Shown one piece after another: positions 16,993 through 24,507 of a DNA stretch of 35,395 bases. A program made the translations under genes and the position numbers. The notes under the pieces were generated by a model. It made no database searches. It saw only the letters and a list, made by a program, of their open reading frames with translations, and was not told the origin of the DNA. Every line of letters begins with the position of its first letter. Within the stretch, counting starts at the first letter, position 1. The stretch is from Halobacteriales archaeon QS_4_69_34 (GTDB lineage: Archaea; Halobacteriota; Halobacteria; Halobacteriales; Halococcaceae). The DNA lies in contig PXRN01000025.1 of the NCBI GenBank assembly GCA_003021045.1, positions 1 to 35,395 on the forward strand, in the 5' to 3' direction.

Positions 16993-19125
16993 CTATCGCA
17001 CTGTCGTCCCGGGCGGCGCGTCGCCGTGGGTCGTGAGCAGGTCAGCCTCCGCGCCGGCGGCCAGCACCATCCCGTCGGACTCGACGCCGAACAGCTCGGC
17101 CGGTTCGAGGTTGGCGACGACCACGACGCGCGTGCCCGGCAGCTCCGCCGTCTCGTGGAGCTGTCTGATGCCGGCGACGATCTGTCTGGTCTCGATGCCG
17201 ATATCGACCTCTAGCCGGAGGAGGTCGTCCGCGCCCTCGATCGGCTCCGCCCGCTCGATGCGCCCGACTCGCAGGTCGAACTCGCCGAAGCGCTCGAAGC
17301 TCACTCGCTCGTCGGCGAGCGGGTCGAGCTCCACGTTCGGTCGCTCGCCCTCCACCCTCTCCGCGTCCTCGTCCTCGCCGCCCTCGCTCCCCGCGTCCTT
17401 TCCCGTGTCGTCCCCTTCGCTCTCTCCACCATCGTCGGCTTCGGCATCGGCCTCGGCCGCGGCGACGCGCTCGGCGAGCTTCTCGTTGAGCGCCGCGACG
17501 CGCTCCTCGTCGATCGTCGCGAAGAGCTCCTCGGGCTCGCCGAACTCGCTGGAGGGGGCGTCGAGGGCTGTGTCTAGCTCCGCGTCGTGGACCGAGCCCG
17601 CCGCGCCGAGGTGGGCCCAGGCGCGCTCGGCCGCCGCGGGCGTGACCGGTTCGAGCAGGACCGCGACGGCTCTCGCCAGCTGCACGCAGTCGCGGATCAC
17701 CCGCTCGGCTTCGGCCGGGTCCTCGTCGACGAGCTTCCAGGGCTCGTGGCGCTGGATGTACTCGTTGCCGAACGACGCCAGCCGGACGGCCGCCTCTCCC
17801 GCCTCGCGGACCGAGTAGTCGTTGACCGCCGCGCGGAACGCCTCGATGCTCTCCTCGATGCGCTCGCGGACCGCCGGCGAGAGGTCGCTCTCGGGCGTGC
17901 CGCCGTAGTTGCGGTGGGCGAACAGCAGCGACCGGTAGAGGAAGTTGCCGACCGTACCGACGAGCTCGCCGTTGACCCGTTCTCGGAATCGCTCCCACGA
18001 GAAGTCGATGTCGTCCTGGAGGCCCCCGACCGTCACCAGGTAGTACCGCAGGAGGTCGGGGTGGAAGCCCTCGTCGAGGTACTCCCGGGCCCAGACGGCG
18101 CGATCCCGACTGGTCGAGAACGCCTCGCCGTCGAGGCTCATAAAGCCGTGGGCGACCACCGCGCGGGGCTCCTCGTAGCCCGCGGCGTGGAGCATCGCCG
18201 GCCAGAAGACGGTGTGGTGCTGGATGATGTCCCGGCCGATGACGTGGACGATCTCGCCGGCCTCTTTCCAGACCGTCTCCCAGTCGTAGGCCCCGCTGCC
18301 GACGCGCTCGGTGTACTGTTTGGTGGCGGCGACGTACTCGATCGGGGCGTCGACCCATACGTACAGCACGAGATCGTCCGCGCCCGGGTAGTCGATCCCC
18401 CAGTCGAGATCGCGCGTGATACACCAATCGCGGAGCTCGCCCTCGATCCACTCGCGGGGCTGGTTGCGCGCGTTCGCGGTGCCCTCCAGCCGGTCGATGA
18501 ACTCCCCGAGGTACTCCTGGAGTTCGGAGACGCGGAAGAACTTGTGTGCTCGCTCGCGGTACTCCGCGGGGTTCCCGGTGATGACGCTGTGGGGCTCCTT
18601 GACCTCACCGGGTTCGAGGTGGCGGCCACAGCCCTCGTCGCACTCGTCGCCCCGTGCCCTCGCGCCGCAGTACGGACAGGTGCCCTCGACGAACCGATCG
18701 GGGAGGGCCTGGTCGGCCGCGGGGTCCCATGCGACCAGCACCTCGTCCTCGTAGACGTAGCCCTCGTCTTCGAGCGTGTGGACGATTTCCGTCGTCAGCG
18801 CTGTGTTGGTCGCGTCGTGGGTGTGGCCGTAGCTGTCGAAGTCGACGTCGAAGCGCGGGAAGGTTTCCTGATATTGCTTGTGACGCTTGAGCGCCAGGCT
18901 CTCGGGGTCGACGCCCCGCTGGAGCGCCTGTACCGCGACGGGGGTGCCGTGCATGTCGGTGCCGCAGGCGTAGATGGACTGCTGGCCGAGTTTCCCGAGC
19001 GCGCGGTTGAAGGCGTCCGCACCGACGTATCCCCGCAGGTGGCCGACGTGCAGGTCGCCGGTCGCGTAGGGCAGCCCGCAGGTCACCACCGCTGGGTTCC
19101 CGGTGGGGAACTCCTCGTGGCTCAT
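16993..19125 (-). CDS. metG: methionyl-tRNA synthetase with C-terminal tRNA-binding domain
   Basis: 710 residues. Class I synthetase: the HIGH motif reads HVGH (residues 26-29) after CGLPYATGDL; the zinc knuckle is CPYCGARARGDECDEGCGRH near 148; and the catalytic core WVDAPIEYVAATKQY and GRDIIQHHTVFWPAML is present. The KMSKS loop is replaced by FSTSR in SLDGEAFSTSRDRAVW (about 330-340), so its lysines are missing. An anticodon-binding helical domain follows, then an acidic low-complexity linker (about 555-593) and an EMAPII/Arc1p-like OB tRNA-binding domain (about 605-710: FGEFDLRVGRIERAEPIEGADDLL). It charges tRNA(Met) with methionine. The ATG at 19125 has a TATA-like CTTTAGG centred 28 nt upstream. 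Earlier in-frame codons (to 19266) look noncoding. Confidence 0.96.
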   Translation of the reverse strand: MSHEEFPTGNPAVVTCGLPYATGDLHVGHLRGYVGADAFNRALGKLGQQSIYACGTDMHGTPVAVQALQRGVDPESLALKRHKQYQETFPRFDVDFDSYGHTHDATNTALTTEIVHTLEDEGYVYEDEVLVAWDPAADQALPDRFVEGTCPYCGARARGDECDEGCGRHLEPGEVKEPHSVITGNPAEYRERAHKFFRVSELQEYLGEFIDRLEGTANARNQPREWIEGELRDWCITRDLDWGIDYPGADDLVLYVWVDAPIEYVAATKQYTERVGSGAYDWETVWKEAGEIVHVIGRDIIQHHTVFWPAMLHAAGYEEPRAVVAHGFMSLDGEAFSTSRDRAVWAREYLDEGFHPDLLRYYLVTVGGLQDDIDFSWERFRERVNGELVGTVGNFLYRSLLFAHRNYGGTPESDLSPAVRERIEESIEAFRAAVNDYSVREAGEAAVRLASFGNEYIQRHEPWKLVDEDPAEAERVIRDCVQLARAVAVLLEPVTPAAAERAWAHLGAAGSVHDAELDTALDAPSSEFGEPEELFATIDEERVAALNEKLAERVAAAEADAEADDGGESEGDDTGKDAGSEGGEDEDAERVEGERPNVELDPLADERVSFERFGEFDLRVGRIERAEPIEGADDLLRLEVDIGIETRQIVAGIRQLHETAELPGTRVVVVANLEPAELFGVESDGMVLAAGAEADLLTTHGDAPPGTTVR

Positions 19126-19149
19126 GTGCACGTCGTACCGCCAAGCGGA

Positions 19150-19156
19150 CCTAAAG
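19150..19156 (-). promoter_or_regulatory. TATA box of metG
   Basis: CTTTAGG on the minus strand, 28 nt before the ATG at 19125, consistent with a leaderless mRNA. Confidence 0.5.
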
Positions 19157-19267
19157 CCCGCCGATGTTCGGTCACCGTGGTCCCGGTGATCGGTGGAGGA
19201 AGAGTGTAGGGTAGGTGGTGGGGAGGGGGGACGGCTGCACCGACCGGATGAGCCATCGCTCGGCAAG

Positions 19268-19274
19268 GCTTATG
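19268..19274 (+). promoter_or_regulatory. TATA box of the small zinc-ribbon gene
   Basis: GCTTATG, centred 28 nt before the ATG at 19299. It makes the in-frame ATG at about 19272 unlikely as the start because that codon lies inside this box. Confidence 0.55.
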
Positions 19275-19298
19275 TCGCTTCCACAGCTAGCGAACATC

Positions 19299-19529
19299 AT
19301 GCACGATTACGAGTCGGTGAGCGAGACCCACGAGACGGGTATCGAAGTCTTCACGCGCATCCTCGAGGAGACGTCCCGGAGCTGTGGCAGCTGCGGGTTC
19401 GAGGACACCGTCCTCGGCGGCGAGTGGGCCGTCCGCGTCGAGCGGGACCCCCGCTCGCGTCGTCTGCTCTACCGCCTCGACTGCCCGGACTGTCGCTCGA
19501 CCGAGACCGTCGACATCGACGTCGGATAG
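19299..19529 (+). CDS. small zinc-ribbon protein, unknown function
   Basis: 76 residues. Two CxxC pairs, C29-GS-C32 and C62-PD-C65, are separated by a 29-residue strand-rich spacer (EWAVRVERDPRSRRLLYRLD), as in a zinc ribbon. The N-terminal 28 residues form an acidic helix-like part (SETHETGIEVFTRILEET) and the C-terminus is STETVDIDVG. It probably binds one zinc ion and may contact protein or nucleic acid. Haloarchaea encode many such small proteins and I cannot assign a role. It is divergent from metG, with a gap of 173 bp that is G-rich on the plus strand at 19208-19235. Confidence 0.8.
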   Translation: MHDYESVSETHETGIEVFTRILEETSRSCGSCGFEDTVLGGEWAVRVERDPRSRRLLYRLDCPDCRSTETVDIDVG

Positions 19530-19636
19530 TCGCGGCCGGGTGGACCGAAAACAGTCGAACCATCGCCCGTCGTCCACCGCTCGCCGTCCATCATCCACCG
19601 GCGCGTGATCCGGCGGACGAACCAGCGTGAAGGGGC

Positions 19637-20197
19637 TCAAAGGACCTCGAAGAACGGGGCAAGCAGGCCCGCGACCACGAGCAAGCGACCGACACTGCCC
19701 GCGAAGGTCGCGGCGGCGAACTTCACGTAGTCCTCCTCGAGGACACTGAACGCGTAGATCGAGATCGTATCGGGGAAGAAGGGCACCGAGAGCGCGAGCG
19801 CGAGCCCGACGTAGCCGTACTGGCGGGCGATCGAGACGGTCCGTCGCTCGGACCACTCGACGGCGTCGTAGCGCGACTCCCGGAGCCGGCGGACGACCGG
19901 TCCGGAGGCTCCGTGACCGAGCCGGAACGCGACGACGCTTCCTGCGGCCTTGCCGAGTCCGCTGACGAGGACGATGAGCGTGCCCTCGATCAGCTCTGGG
20001 AGCCCCAGATCCAGCGGCGCGGCGAGGACGACCTCGCTGGGCAGGGGCAGCACGAACGCGATCAGAAACGAGTAGACGACGATGATCGCCAGCCCGAGCG
20101 GCCCGGTCGCGGTCTCGACGGCCTCCTGAAGCCCCTCGATCCCGCCGAACTGCGCCACCTCCCCGGCGAGCACGGCCGTAGTCGGGATCGAGGGCAC
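19637..20197 (-). CDS. DedA/VTT (SNARE-associated Golgi) family membrane protein
   Basis: About 186 residues. Four or more hydrophobic segments surround the VTT-domain features: VVYSFLIAFVLPLPSEVVL, with the re-entrant Pro/Glu motif; a GLGKAAGSVVAFRLG segment resembling the family's G-x3-G motif; and SVPFFPDTISIYAFSV. Relatives are lipid scramblases or polyprenyl-phosphate flippases; the substrate here is unknown. The start is uncertain: a strong TATA box at 20232-20240 points to transcription from about 20208, so I choose the GTG at 20197. Slightly later GTGs are possible; the frame open to a TTG at 20269 would place the promoter inside the gene. Confidence 0.8.
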   Translation of the reverse strand: MPSIPTTAVLAGEVAQFGGIEGLQEAVETATGPLGLAIIVVYSFLIAFVLPLPSEVVLAAPLDLGLPELIEGTLIVLVSGLGKAAGSVVAFRLGHGASGPVVRRLRESRYDAVEWSERRTVSIARQYGYVGLALALSVPFFPDTISIYAFSVLEEDYVKFAAATFAGSVGRLLVVAGLLAPFFEVL

Positions 20198-20231
20198 GTC
20201 TCGCTCCGCGCCCCCGACGGGGGTAAGTGTT

Positions 20232-20240
20232 GGTATAATG
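20232..20240 (-). promoter_or_regulatory. TATA box of the DedA/VTT gene
   Basis: CATTATACC on the minus strand, about 38 nt before the chosen GTG at 20197, so a short leader of about 11 nt is expected. Confidence 0.55.
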
Positions 20241-20408
20241 CCGGCGGCCGAGCGCGTGGGGGCTGACAACGGTGGTGAGTGTCAGCACAGTGCCGGGGGC
20301 CGACGAGGACGCTTCGTCGGTGCGGATCGACGAACCCGACGAGAGGCATCCGTCCGTCACTTTCAGTCCACGATAGAGAAGGATACCACCGACACTCACG
20401 AACACGGG

Positions 20409-20416
20409 GATTTATG
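20409..20416 (+). promoter_or_regulatory. TATA box of the small two-helix membrane protein gene
   Basis: GATTTATG, centred 28 nt before the ATG at 20440; selects this ATG over one at 20432 in another frame. Confidence 0.55.
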
Positions 20417-20439
20417 CAGCCGAACCCCGCCATGCGTTC

Positions 20440-20652
20440 ATGCGCCGCGAATCGCTCCTCTACGGGCTGTTCGTCGCGGGCGTCGTCGCCGGACTGGCGA
20501 TCCTCCTCGCCGGCGAGTTCGAGGGCACCGACACGTTCGTCTTCGCCGGCGGCATCGTCATCCTGCTGAGCGTCGGCGGGCTGACCGCCCTCGTCGCGGC
20601 CCTCCCTGGCGCGGAGACCGGGGCGGGATCGGGCGGGAAGCCGGATCGCTGA
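20440..20652 (+). CDS. small two-helix membrane protein, unknown function
   Basis: 70 residues. MRRES is followed by a first hydrophobic helix (LLYGLFVAGVVAGLAILLAG), a short acidic turn EFEGTDT, a second helix (FVFAGGIVILLSVGGLTALV) and a soluble Gly-rich tail. The basic start suggests both termini are cytoplasmic. No family recognised. Start ATG at 20440 is supported by GATTTATG at 20409-20416, 28 nt upstream. It converges with the C2H2-type gene ending at 20697. Confidence 0.75.
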   Translation: MRRESLLYGLFVAGVVAGLAILLAGEFEGTDTFVFAGGIVILLSVGGLTALVAALPGAETGAGSGGKPDR

Positions 20653-20696
20653 GGCCGATCGCCGCCCAGTCGGCCGGCCGACGGACGGCCCTCTGA

Positions 20697-21071
20697 TCAC
20701 CCCTGCACGCCGAGGACGATCATGTACGCGAGCACCATGCCGGCGTACAGGGCGGTGATCGCGCCGACCACCTTCAGGTGGAACACGAACAGCTCGTCGC
20801 CCTCGGCGTCGCGGGCGTCGTCGTGGGCCGCGCGCTCCCCGTCGGTCAGCGCCGCCCGGTGGCGCTCGCCGAGATGCAGCGCGCACAGCCGTTCGGTCCG
20901 GAACGGGCGTGCACAGTGGGGACAGCGCGCCGCTGGCGTCTCGCCTGCGGGGACCGTCGTCGGTGGGGCGTCGGCTCCCCCCGGACCGTTCCGGCCAGCC
21001 GCCGCTCGGCGACCGGTTCGCGTTCGATCCGATTCGGGGCTCGGGGACGGACGGGAGTTCGACGGGGTCAT
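20697..21071 (-). CDS. C2H2 zinc-finger protein with C-terminal membrane helix
   Basis: 124 residues. The first 45 are disordered-looking (Pro, Ser, Thr, Arg). A classical C2H2 finger follows, C50-x2-C53-x12-H66-x4-H71, in the context CPHCARPFRTERLCALHLGERH split by basic residues. After an acidic stretch (TDGERAAHDDARDAEGDE) the protein ends in one transmembrane helix, VVGAITALYAGMVLAYMIVL. The finger is thus anchored to the membrane, facing the cytoplasm if the short C-terminal tail is outside. It is the third gene of an operon with two multi-pass membrane proteins (46-bp gap to the previous one). Function unknown; the finger may mediate protein contacts or metal handling and need not bind DNA. 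Confidence 0.82.
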   Translation of the reverse strand: MTPSNSRPSPSPESDRTRTGRRAAAGRNGPGGADAPPTTVPAGETPAARCPHCARPFRTERLCALHLGERHRAALTDGERAAHDDARDAEGDELFVFHLKVVGAITALYAGMVLAYMIVLGVQG

Positions 21072-21117
21072 GAGGCGTTCGCCGGTAGAGCAGCGGGGAA
21101 CGCTCGTGGGTGGCCGG

Positions 21118-22653
21118 TCATAAGAACGGGGGTGAGGTCGAGGGCTGGGCGACGATCCACAGGCTCGCCGCCGTGTAGGCGATCATGACGAGGATGAACG
21201 GATACTGGCTCCGGACGGGCTGGAGCCGGCCGGTGAAGACCTCGAAGGAGCGCGCGTGAGCCACCCACACCGCGAGCAGGTGGCCGAGGACGACGAATCC
21301 CAACTGAAGGCCGCCGAACCAGCCGGGCATCGCCAGCACCGTGACGGTCGCCGGGGCCGAGAACGGGGTGGCGAGCACGCCGCCCAGCGCGGGCGCGAGT
21401 CCGAGGAAGTAGCCCGCGAAGTGCGCGAGGTGGTAGCCGGCCGCGATGGGCACCAGCGCGGGAGCGAACCAATCCCGGATGAACCCGGCCGCGACGTAGG
21501 AATCGGCCGTCCGCCGGGCCAGCCGCGCGGCGATCGCGTAGACGGAGTAGAACAGCCCGAAGCCCGCGACCATCGCGAGGAGGTAGACCACGAGCGCCGG
21601 GACGCCGAGACCGACGACCGCGCGCGCGAACGCCGCCCACGCCGGTGTCAGGACGAGCCCGTCGTAAGTGGTCACCCACAGCAGTGCGACGACGAACGCC
21701 GTCTCGTCCGCGCGCCCCGCCGCCCGTCTCTCGGCGAGCGCACTCCCGGGGAGGGCGAGCTCGATGCCCCTCTCGGTACGTTGGAGCGGTGCCAGCCGGC
21801 CGTAGTAGCGAAAGACGCGGGCGATCGGGTCGACCCGGCGAAACCAGGCCGCCGTTCCGTAGCGGGCCGCGCTGGCGAGCGTCAGGGCAGTGTAAACGAG
21901 GACGAGCGCCGCGAGCAGCCGCGGCTCCTCGGCGACGGGGCTGACGACCTCGATCCAGATCAGGAGTAGTAATCCGGCGACGCTCGGCCACACGCCGAGG
22001 CGCCCGGGGGAGGCGCGGCCGGTGCGAGCGAGCAGCCCTGTCGCCGCGAGCCACTCGGCGAGCGTCCGCCAGGGGTTCAGTGTAGGCCAGGTGTTCCCGA
22101 GGAGGTAGACCGACATCGCGTAGCCCGCCCACCAGCCCGCCCAGACGACGAGCACGGCGAAGCTGGCCGTCGGCGCCGCCGGGCCGAACAGGCCGCTCGC
22201 TACGACCAGCAGAAGTACGGCGACGCCCGCGAGGCGCGCGCCGCGATACGCCGTCGTCCGGATCGTCCCACGGACGGCCTCCCGAACGGGGACGCGAACG
22301 CCCCGGCCGTTGATCGCGCGGACGAGCGCGTGGTCGGTCAGCAGGCTGGTGAACAGAAAGGAGGCCCCGACGATCCCGCCGCCGGTGAGCACGACCAGCC
22401 ACGACGGGACCGGCGTGGGCTCCAGACTCCCGCTCAGCGAGCCGGCGTGGCCCGCTGCCGGCTCCGCGAGGAGGGCGCTTCCGACGGCCGCGAGGGCGAC
22501 CGTCGCGGGGCCGATCCGAGCGGACCGCCTTCGCGGTCCCTTGTCGGGTTCGGTCCGGCCGGCCCCGATCCGGTCGGCCGCGCGCCCCGTCCGGTCGACC
22601 CCACTCCTCGCCCGGCCGATTGCACGTCTCATCCGATTGAGTCCGGCGTTCAC
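21118..22653 (-). CDS. multi-pass membrane protein resembling the 'fenitrothion hydrolase' (FedA-like) family
   Basis: About 511 residues with roughly 10-12 hydrophobic segments. After a basic N-terminus there is a hydrophobic helix ending in AEPAAGHAGSLSG, then VPSWLVVLTGGGIVGASFLF, LLGNTWPTLNPWRTLAEWL, FAPALVPIAAGYHLAHFAGY and GHLLAVWVAHARSFEVF. The motifs 'GHxG ... VPxWL' and 'LGNxWxxLNPWR' recall a family of actinobacterial membrane proteins annotated as fenitrothion hydrolase; I recognise the pattern but cannot verify it, and that name says little about the native role. Conserved His and Asn/Trp residues within membrane segments suggest metal or heme binding or transport (inference). The start is either GTG 22653 or ATG 22632. 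It is the second gene of a three-gene operon; the gap to the upstream gene stop is 24 bp. Confidence 0.78.
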   Translation of the reverse strand: MNAGLNRMRRAIGRARSGVDRTGRAADRIGAGRTEPDKGPRRRSARIGPATVALAAVGSALLAEPAAGHAGSLSGSLEPTPVPSWLVVLTGGGIVGASFLFTSLLTDHALVRAINGRGVRVPVREAVRGTIRTTAYRGARLAGVAVLLLVVASGLFGPAAPTASFAVLVVWAGWWAGYAMSVYLLGNTWPTLNPWRTLAEWLAATGLLARTGRASPGRLGVWPSVAGLLLLIWIEVVSPVAEEPRLLAALVLVYTALTLASAARYGTAAWFRRVDPIARVFRYYGRLAPLQRTERGIELALPGSALAERRAAGRADETAFVVALLWVTTYDGLVLTPAWAAFARAVVGLGVPALVVYLLAMVAGFGLFYSVYAIAARLARRTADSYVAAGFIRDWFAPALVPIAAGYHLAHFAGYFLGLAPALGGVLATPFSAPATVTVLAMPGWFGGLQLGFVVLGHLLAVWVAHARSFEVFTGRLQPVRSQYPFILVMIAYTAASLWIVAQPSTSPPFL

Positions 22654-22677
22654 GGCGCGTTCGGTGCTCTCGTGGAC

Positions 22678-23112
22678 TCAGCCGGCCAACACGAGGTTCA
22701 GCGCGACGGCCGCGACGAACAGGAGCCCGAGCACCCCGGCTCCGGCCGCGGCGGCCTCGCTGCTCGGCCGACCCCGGCTCCGCAGCGAGCGGTAGACGCC
22801 GTAGAGCAGGTAGCCCGCCGTGATGGTCAGAAAAGCGAGCCCCATCGCCAGGCCGATCGTCCCCCTGACAGCCGCCGAACTGGTGACGAACAGGACCGCG
22901 CCCCCGCCGAAGCCGAGGGCGAGGACGACGAACGCGAGCACCCACGCGAGTGGGCTCTCGGTGGCCCCGACGAGCGTCGACTGGAGGTCCCTCCCCTCGC
23001 CGGTCGCCGGTGCGTACCCTCGCCACCCCCTGCCGCGAGCGAGGGCGGCGACCACCGCCACGAGGACGGTCCCCATCAGCAGCGCGCTCACTAGCGAGGC
23101 AGTGTCCGCCAT
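22678..23112 (-). CDS. membrane protein, unknown function (first gene of operon)
   Basis: 144 residues with about four hydrophobic segments: LVSALLMGTVLVAVVAALA, WVLAFVVLALGFGGGAVLFV, GTIGLAMGLAFLTITAGYLL and GVLGLLFVAAVALNLVLAG, with a polar loop (RGRGWRGYAPATGEGRDLQ) after the first. No family recognised by eye. The ATG at 23112 is leaderless: CTATTTATG at 23135-23143 is centred 27 nt upstream. It heads an operon with the FedA-like protein and the C2H2-membrane protein, suggesting a common membrane complex. Confidence 0.8.
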   Translation of the reverse strand: MADTASLVSALLMGTVLVAVVAALARGRGWRGYAPATGEGRDLQSTLVGATESPLAWVLAFVVLALGFGGGAVLFVTSSAAVRGTIGLAMGLAFLTITAGYLLYGVYRSLRSRGRPSSEAAAAGAGVLGLLFVAAVALNLVLAG

Positions 23113-23134
23113 GCCCTCCCGTCCGGCGTCCCCG

Positions 23135-23143
23135 CATAAATAG
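23135..23143 (-). promoter_or_regulatory. TATA box of the three-gene membrane-protein operon
   Basis: CTATTTATG on the minus strand, centred 27 nt before the ATG at 23112. A strong match to the haloarchaeal box. Confidence 0.65.
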
Positions 23144-23247
23144 TTGCCCGTCGGCTCGCGTAGCAGCTCGGCACCCGTGCTGTACGGCAGTTCGTCGGGC
23201 TCCGGGACCGCTGCCCGCCCCGACGCCGATGGAGTCGATCAAAACCC

Positions 23248-23269
23248 TTTTAGATTTAGGCTCGCCTAA
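23248..23269 (+). promoter_or_regulatory. TATA-like box with overlapping DtxR/IdeR-type palindrome
   Basis: TTTTAGAT at 23248-23255 is centred about 26 nt before the ATG at 23278. Directly after it, 23256-23269 is the perfect palindrome TTAGGC-TC-GCCTAA, closely matching the core of DtxR/IdeR-family operators (TTAGGTTAGCCTAA). A bound repressor would cover the space between TATA box and transcription start. Haloarchaea have several iron/manganese-responsive members of this family (Idr, SirR, TroR types). Regulation by iron is inferred from the motif. Confidence 0.65.
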
Positions 23270-23277
23270 TACGGGGC

Positions 23278-23460
23278 ATGGCAGCCTCCGGCGGATCACA
23301 GGAGCACGTCGTCGACGACCCGCCCCCGCGGACGCCCGCCGACGAGCCGACCGCAGCCGTCTCCACTCACAGCACGGATCCCGGCCGTACCCTCTTCGTC
23401 GAAAAGGACAACGCCGACGGCTGGATCGCCACCGACGTGACCGTCGCCCCCGACCGGTAG
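23278..23460 (+). CDS. small acidic protein, unknown function, probable metal-regulated gene
   Basis: 60 residues. The first 35 are disordered-looking (Gly, Pro, Thr, Asp); the C-terminal part TLFVEKDNADGWIATDVTV looks conserved and resembles small haloarchaeal proteins I have seen, though I cannot name the family securely. No cysteines; a single tryptophan in DGWIATD. The start ATG follows a TATA-like box and a metal-regulator palindrome (23248-23269), giving a leaderless transcript. It is convergent with the DpsA gene, and both promoters carry iron-operator-like palindromes. Confidence 0.7.
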   Translation: MAASGGSQEHVVDDPPPRTPADEPTAAVSTHSTDPGRTLFVEKDNADGWIATDVTVAPDR

Positions 23461-23571
23461 CGCCGGCGTTCCGGATCTGTGCGTCCGGTGGGCTCTCTGT
23501 TCCACGTCCGTCCCGAGAGGTCCGATTGCTCGTCGCTTGTCGGCGGGACGAACCGGGGTGAACGTGACTGC

Positions 23572-24132
23572 TCAGTGGGTCGCGTCCTCGAGCACCAGCG
23601 TGTCGTCTTCGAGGTAGTGTTCGAGGTGGTGGGCGTGCTCCTCGTAGTCGTCGAGCGCGTGGCGGAAGACGTCCTCGGTGTGGTAGTCGCCGAGGTCGTT
23701 CGCCAGTCCGACGTGATCGCGAAGCCGTTCGACGACGTCGCCGAACGCGACCACGTCGCTGTGTAGCGACGTGCGGACGTCGTAGACGTCCTCGCCCTCG
23801 AAATCCACGTAGCTGTGCTCCTCGATGTTCGCCGGCCCGCTCACCGGGACACCGCCCAGCGCCTGCGCGCGTTCGGCGATGGCGTCGGCATGCTCCTCGA
23901 CGTCCTCGTAGGCCTCCTCCAGGAACAGGTGGAGGTCCAGGAACTCCGCACCTTCGACGTTCCAGTGGTGTTTCTTGAGCTGGTGGTACAGCACGTAGGA
24001 GGCCGCGAGGTCGGCGTTCAGTGCGTCGACCAGCTGCTCGGCCCGGTCGGCGTCGATCCGGAGCGCGGGCGACTGCTCGATCGTGCCGAACTCTTGGCGG
24101 CGCTCCGTTGATTCTGACTGCTGGGTGTTCAT
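23572..24132 (-). CDS. dpsA: DpsA, Dps-family ferritin (iron storage and DNA protection)
   Basis: 186 residues, close to the length of haloarchaeal DpsA. The core ADRAEQLVDALNADLAASYV and YHQLKKHHWNVEGAEF is nearly the same as in known haloarchaeal DpsA; His and the following DLHLFLEEAYEDVEEHAD supply the ferroxidase-site residues between subunits. The end HHLEHYLEDDTLV is likewise conserved. The protein forms dodecamers that oxidise Fe(II) with H2O2 and store iron, protecting DNA. The ATG at 24132 was chosen over a frame open to 24156, since a TATA-like GTATTAAG lies about 32 nt upstream and the homologous N-terminus (MNTQQSES) fits. Upstream of the TATA box is an imperfect iron-operator-like palindrome (24187-24204). 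Confidence 0.95.
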   Translation of the reverse strand: MNTQQSESTERRQEFGTIEQSPALRIDADRAEQLVDALNADLAASYVLYHQLKKHHWNVEGAEFLDLHLFLEEAYEDVEEHADAIAERAQALGGVPVSGPANIEEHSYVDFEGEDVYDVRTSLHSDVVAFGDVVERLRDHVGLANDLGDYHTEDVFRHALDDYEEHAHHLEHYLEDDTLVLEDATH

Positions 24133-24159
24133 CTCGTCCCCTCGTAGGACGCCCACCCA

Positions 24160-24204
24160 CTTAATACTTCCCGACTGGCGAAGCTATTTTCGGCCTCCCT
24201 AAAA
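24160..24204 (-). promoter_or_regulatory. dpsA promoter: TATA box plus upstream DtxR-like imperfect palindrome
   Basis: TATA-like GTATTAAG at about 24160-24167. The 18-bp element at 24187-24204 reads TTTTAGGGAGGCCGAAAA on the minus strand: arms TTTTAGG/CCGAAAA, one mismatch in seven. It resembles the palindrome at 23256-23269 but lies about 20 bp upstream of the TATA box, a position more typical of activation or of a promoter-distal operator. Confidence 0.5.
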
Positions 24205-24507
24205 ACAAATTCACGATCTACCGGTCGGGCGAACCGGACGTGCGAACCCGGTCGCCGCCGATAGACCGCGGTCAGAAGGAGCAAGACGGTTCACGGCTCC
24301 TCGGCCGTCCCGGTGATTCGCGTCGCCGCGTGCCGAAGCCCTCTCACCGACAGTACGGCGGGTGCGTACACGCTACGGACCCGAGTCGACGGTCGTCGCA
24401 ACGGGAGAGGCGGCGGGGGAAAAAGAGAAGGGAAAACGCACTATCCGCTCCGACCACGGCACGACCGGTCGGTGGCGGACCGTTCCCATTCGGTGGCTCG
24501 GCAGGTG
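24205..24507. other. 303-bp gene-free stretch upstream of the dpsA promoter
   Basis: Between the dpsA operator and the stop of the DUF151 gene. No reading frame with protein-like composition. A purine-rich run GGCGGGGGAAAAAGAGAAGGG at about 24411-24431 reads on the minus strand as a pyrimidine/T-rich tract roughly 80 bp after the DUF151 stop, and may act in termination. Confidence 0.5.

Noticed and set aside
19146-19160. Half-site CCTAAA near the metG promoter as an iron-regulator operator
   Set aside because: Only one half-site is present with no inverted partner; it is better explained as the TATA element.
21068-24160. 1030-codon minus-strand open frame across the membrane operon and dpsA
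   Set aside because: It overlaps four better-supported genes in other frames and its translation is Arg/Gly-rich with no domain.
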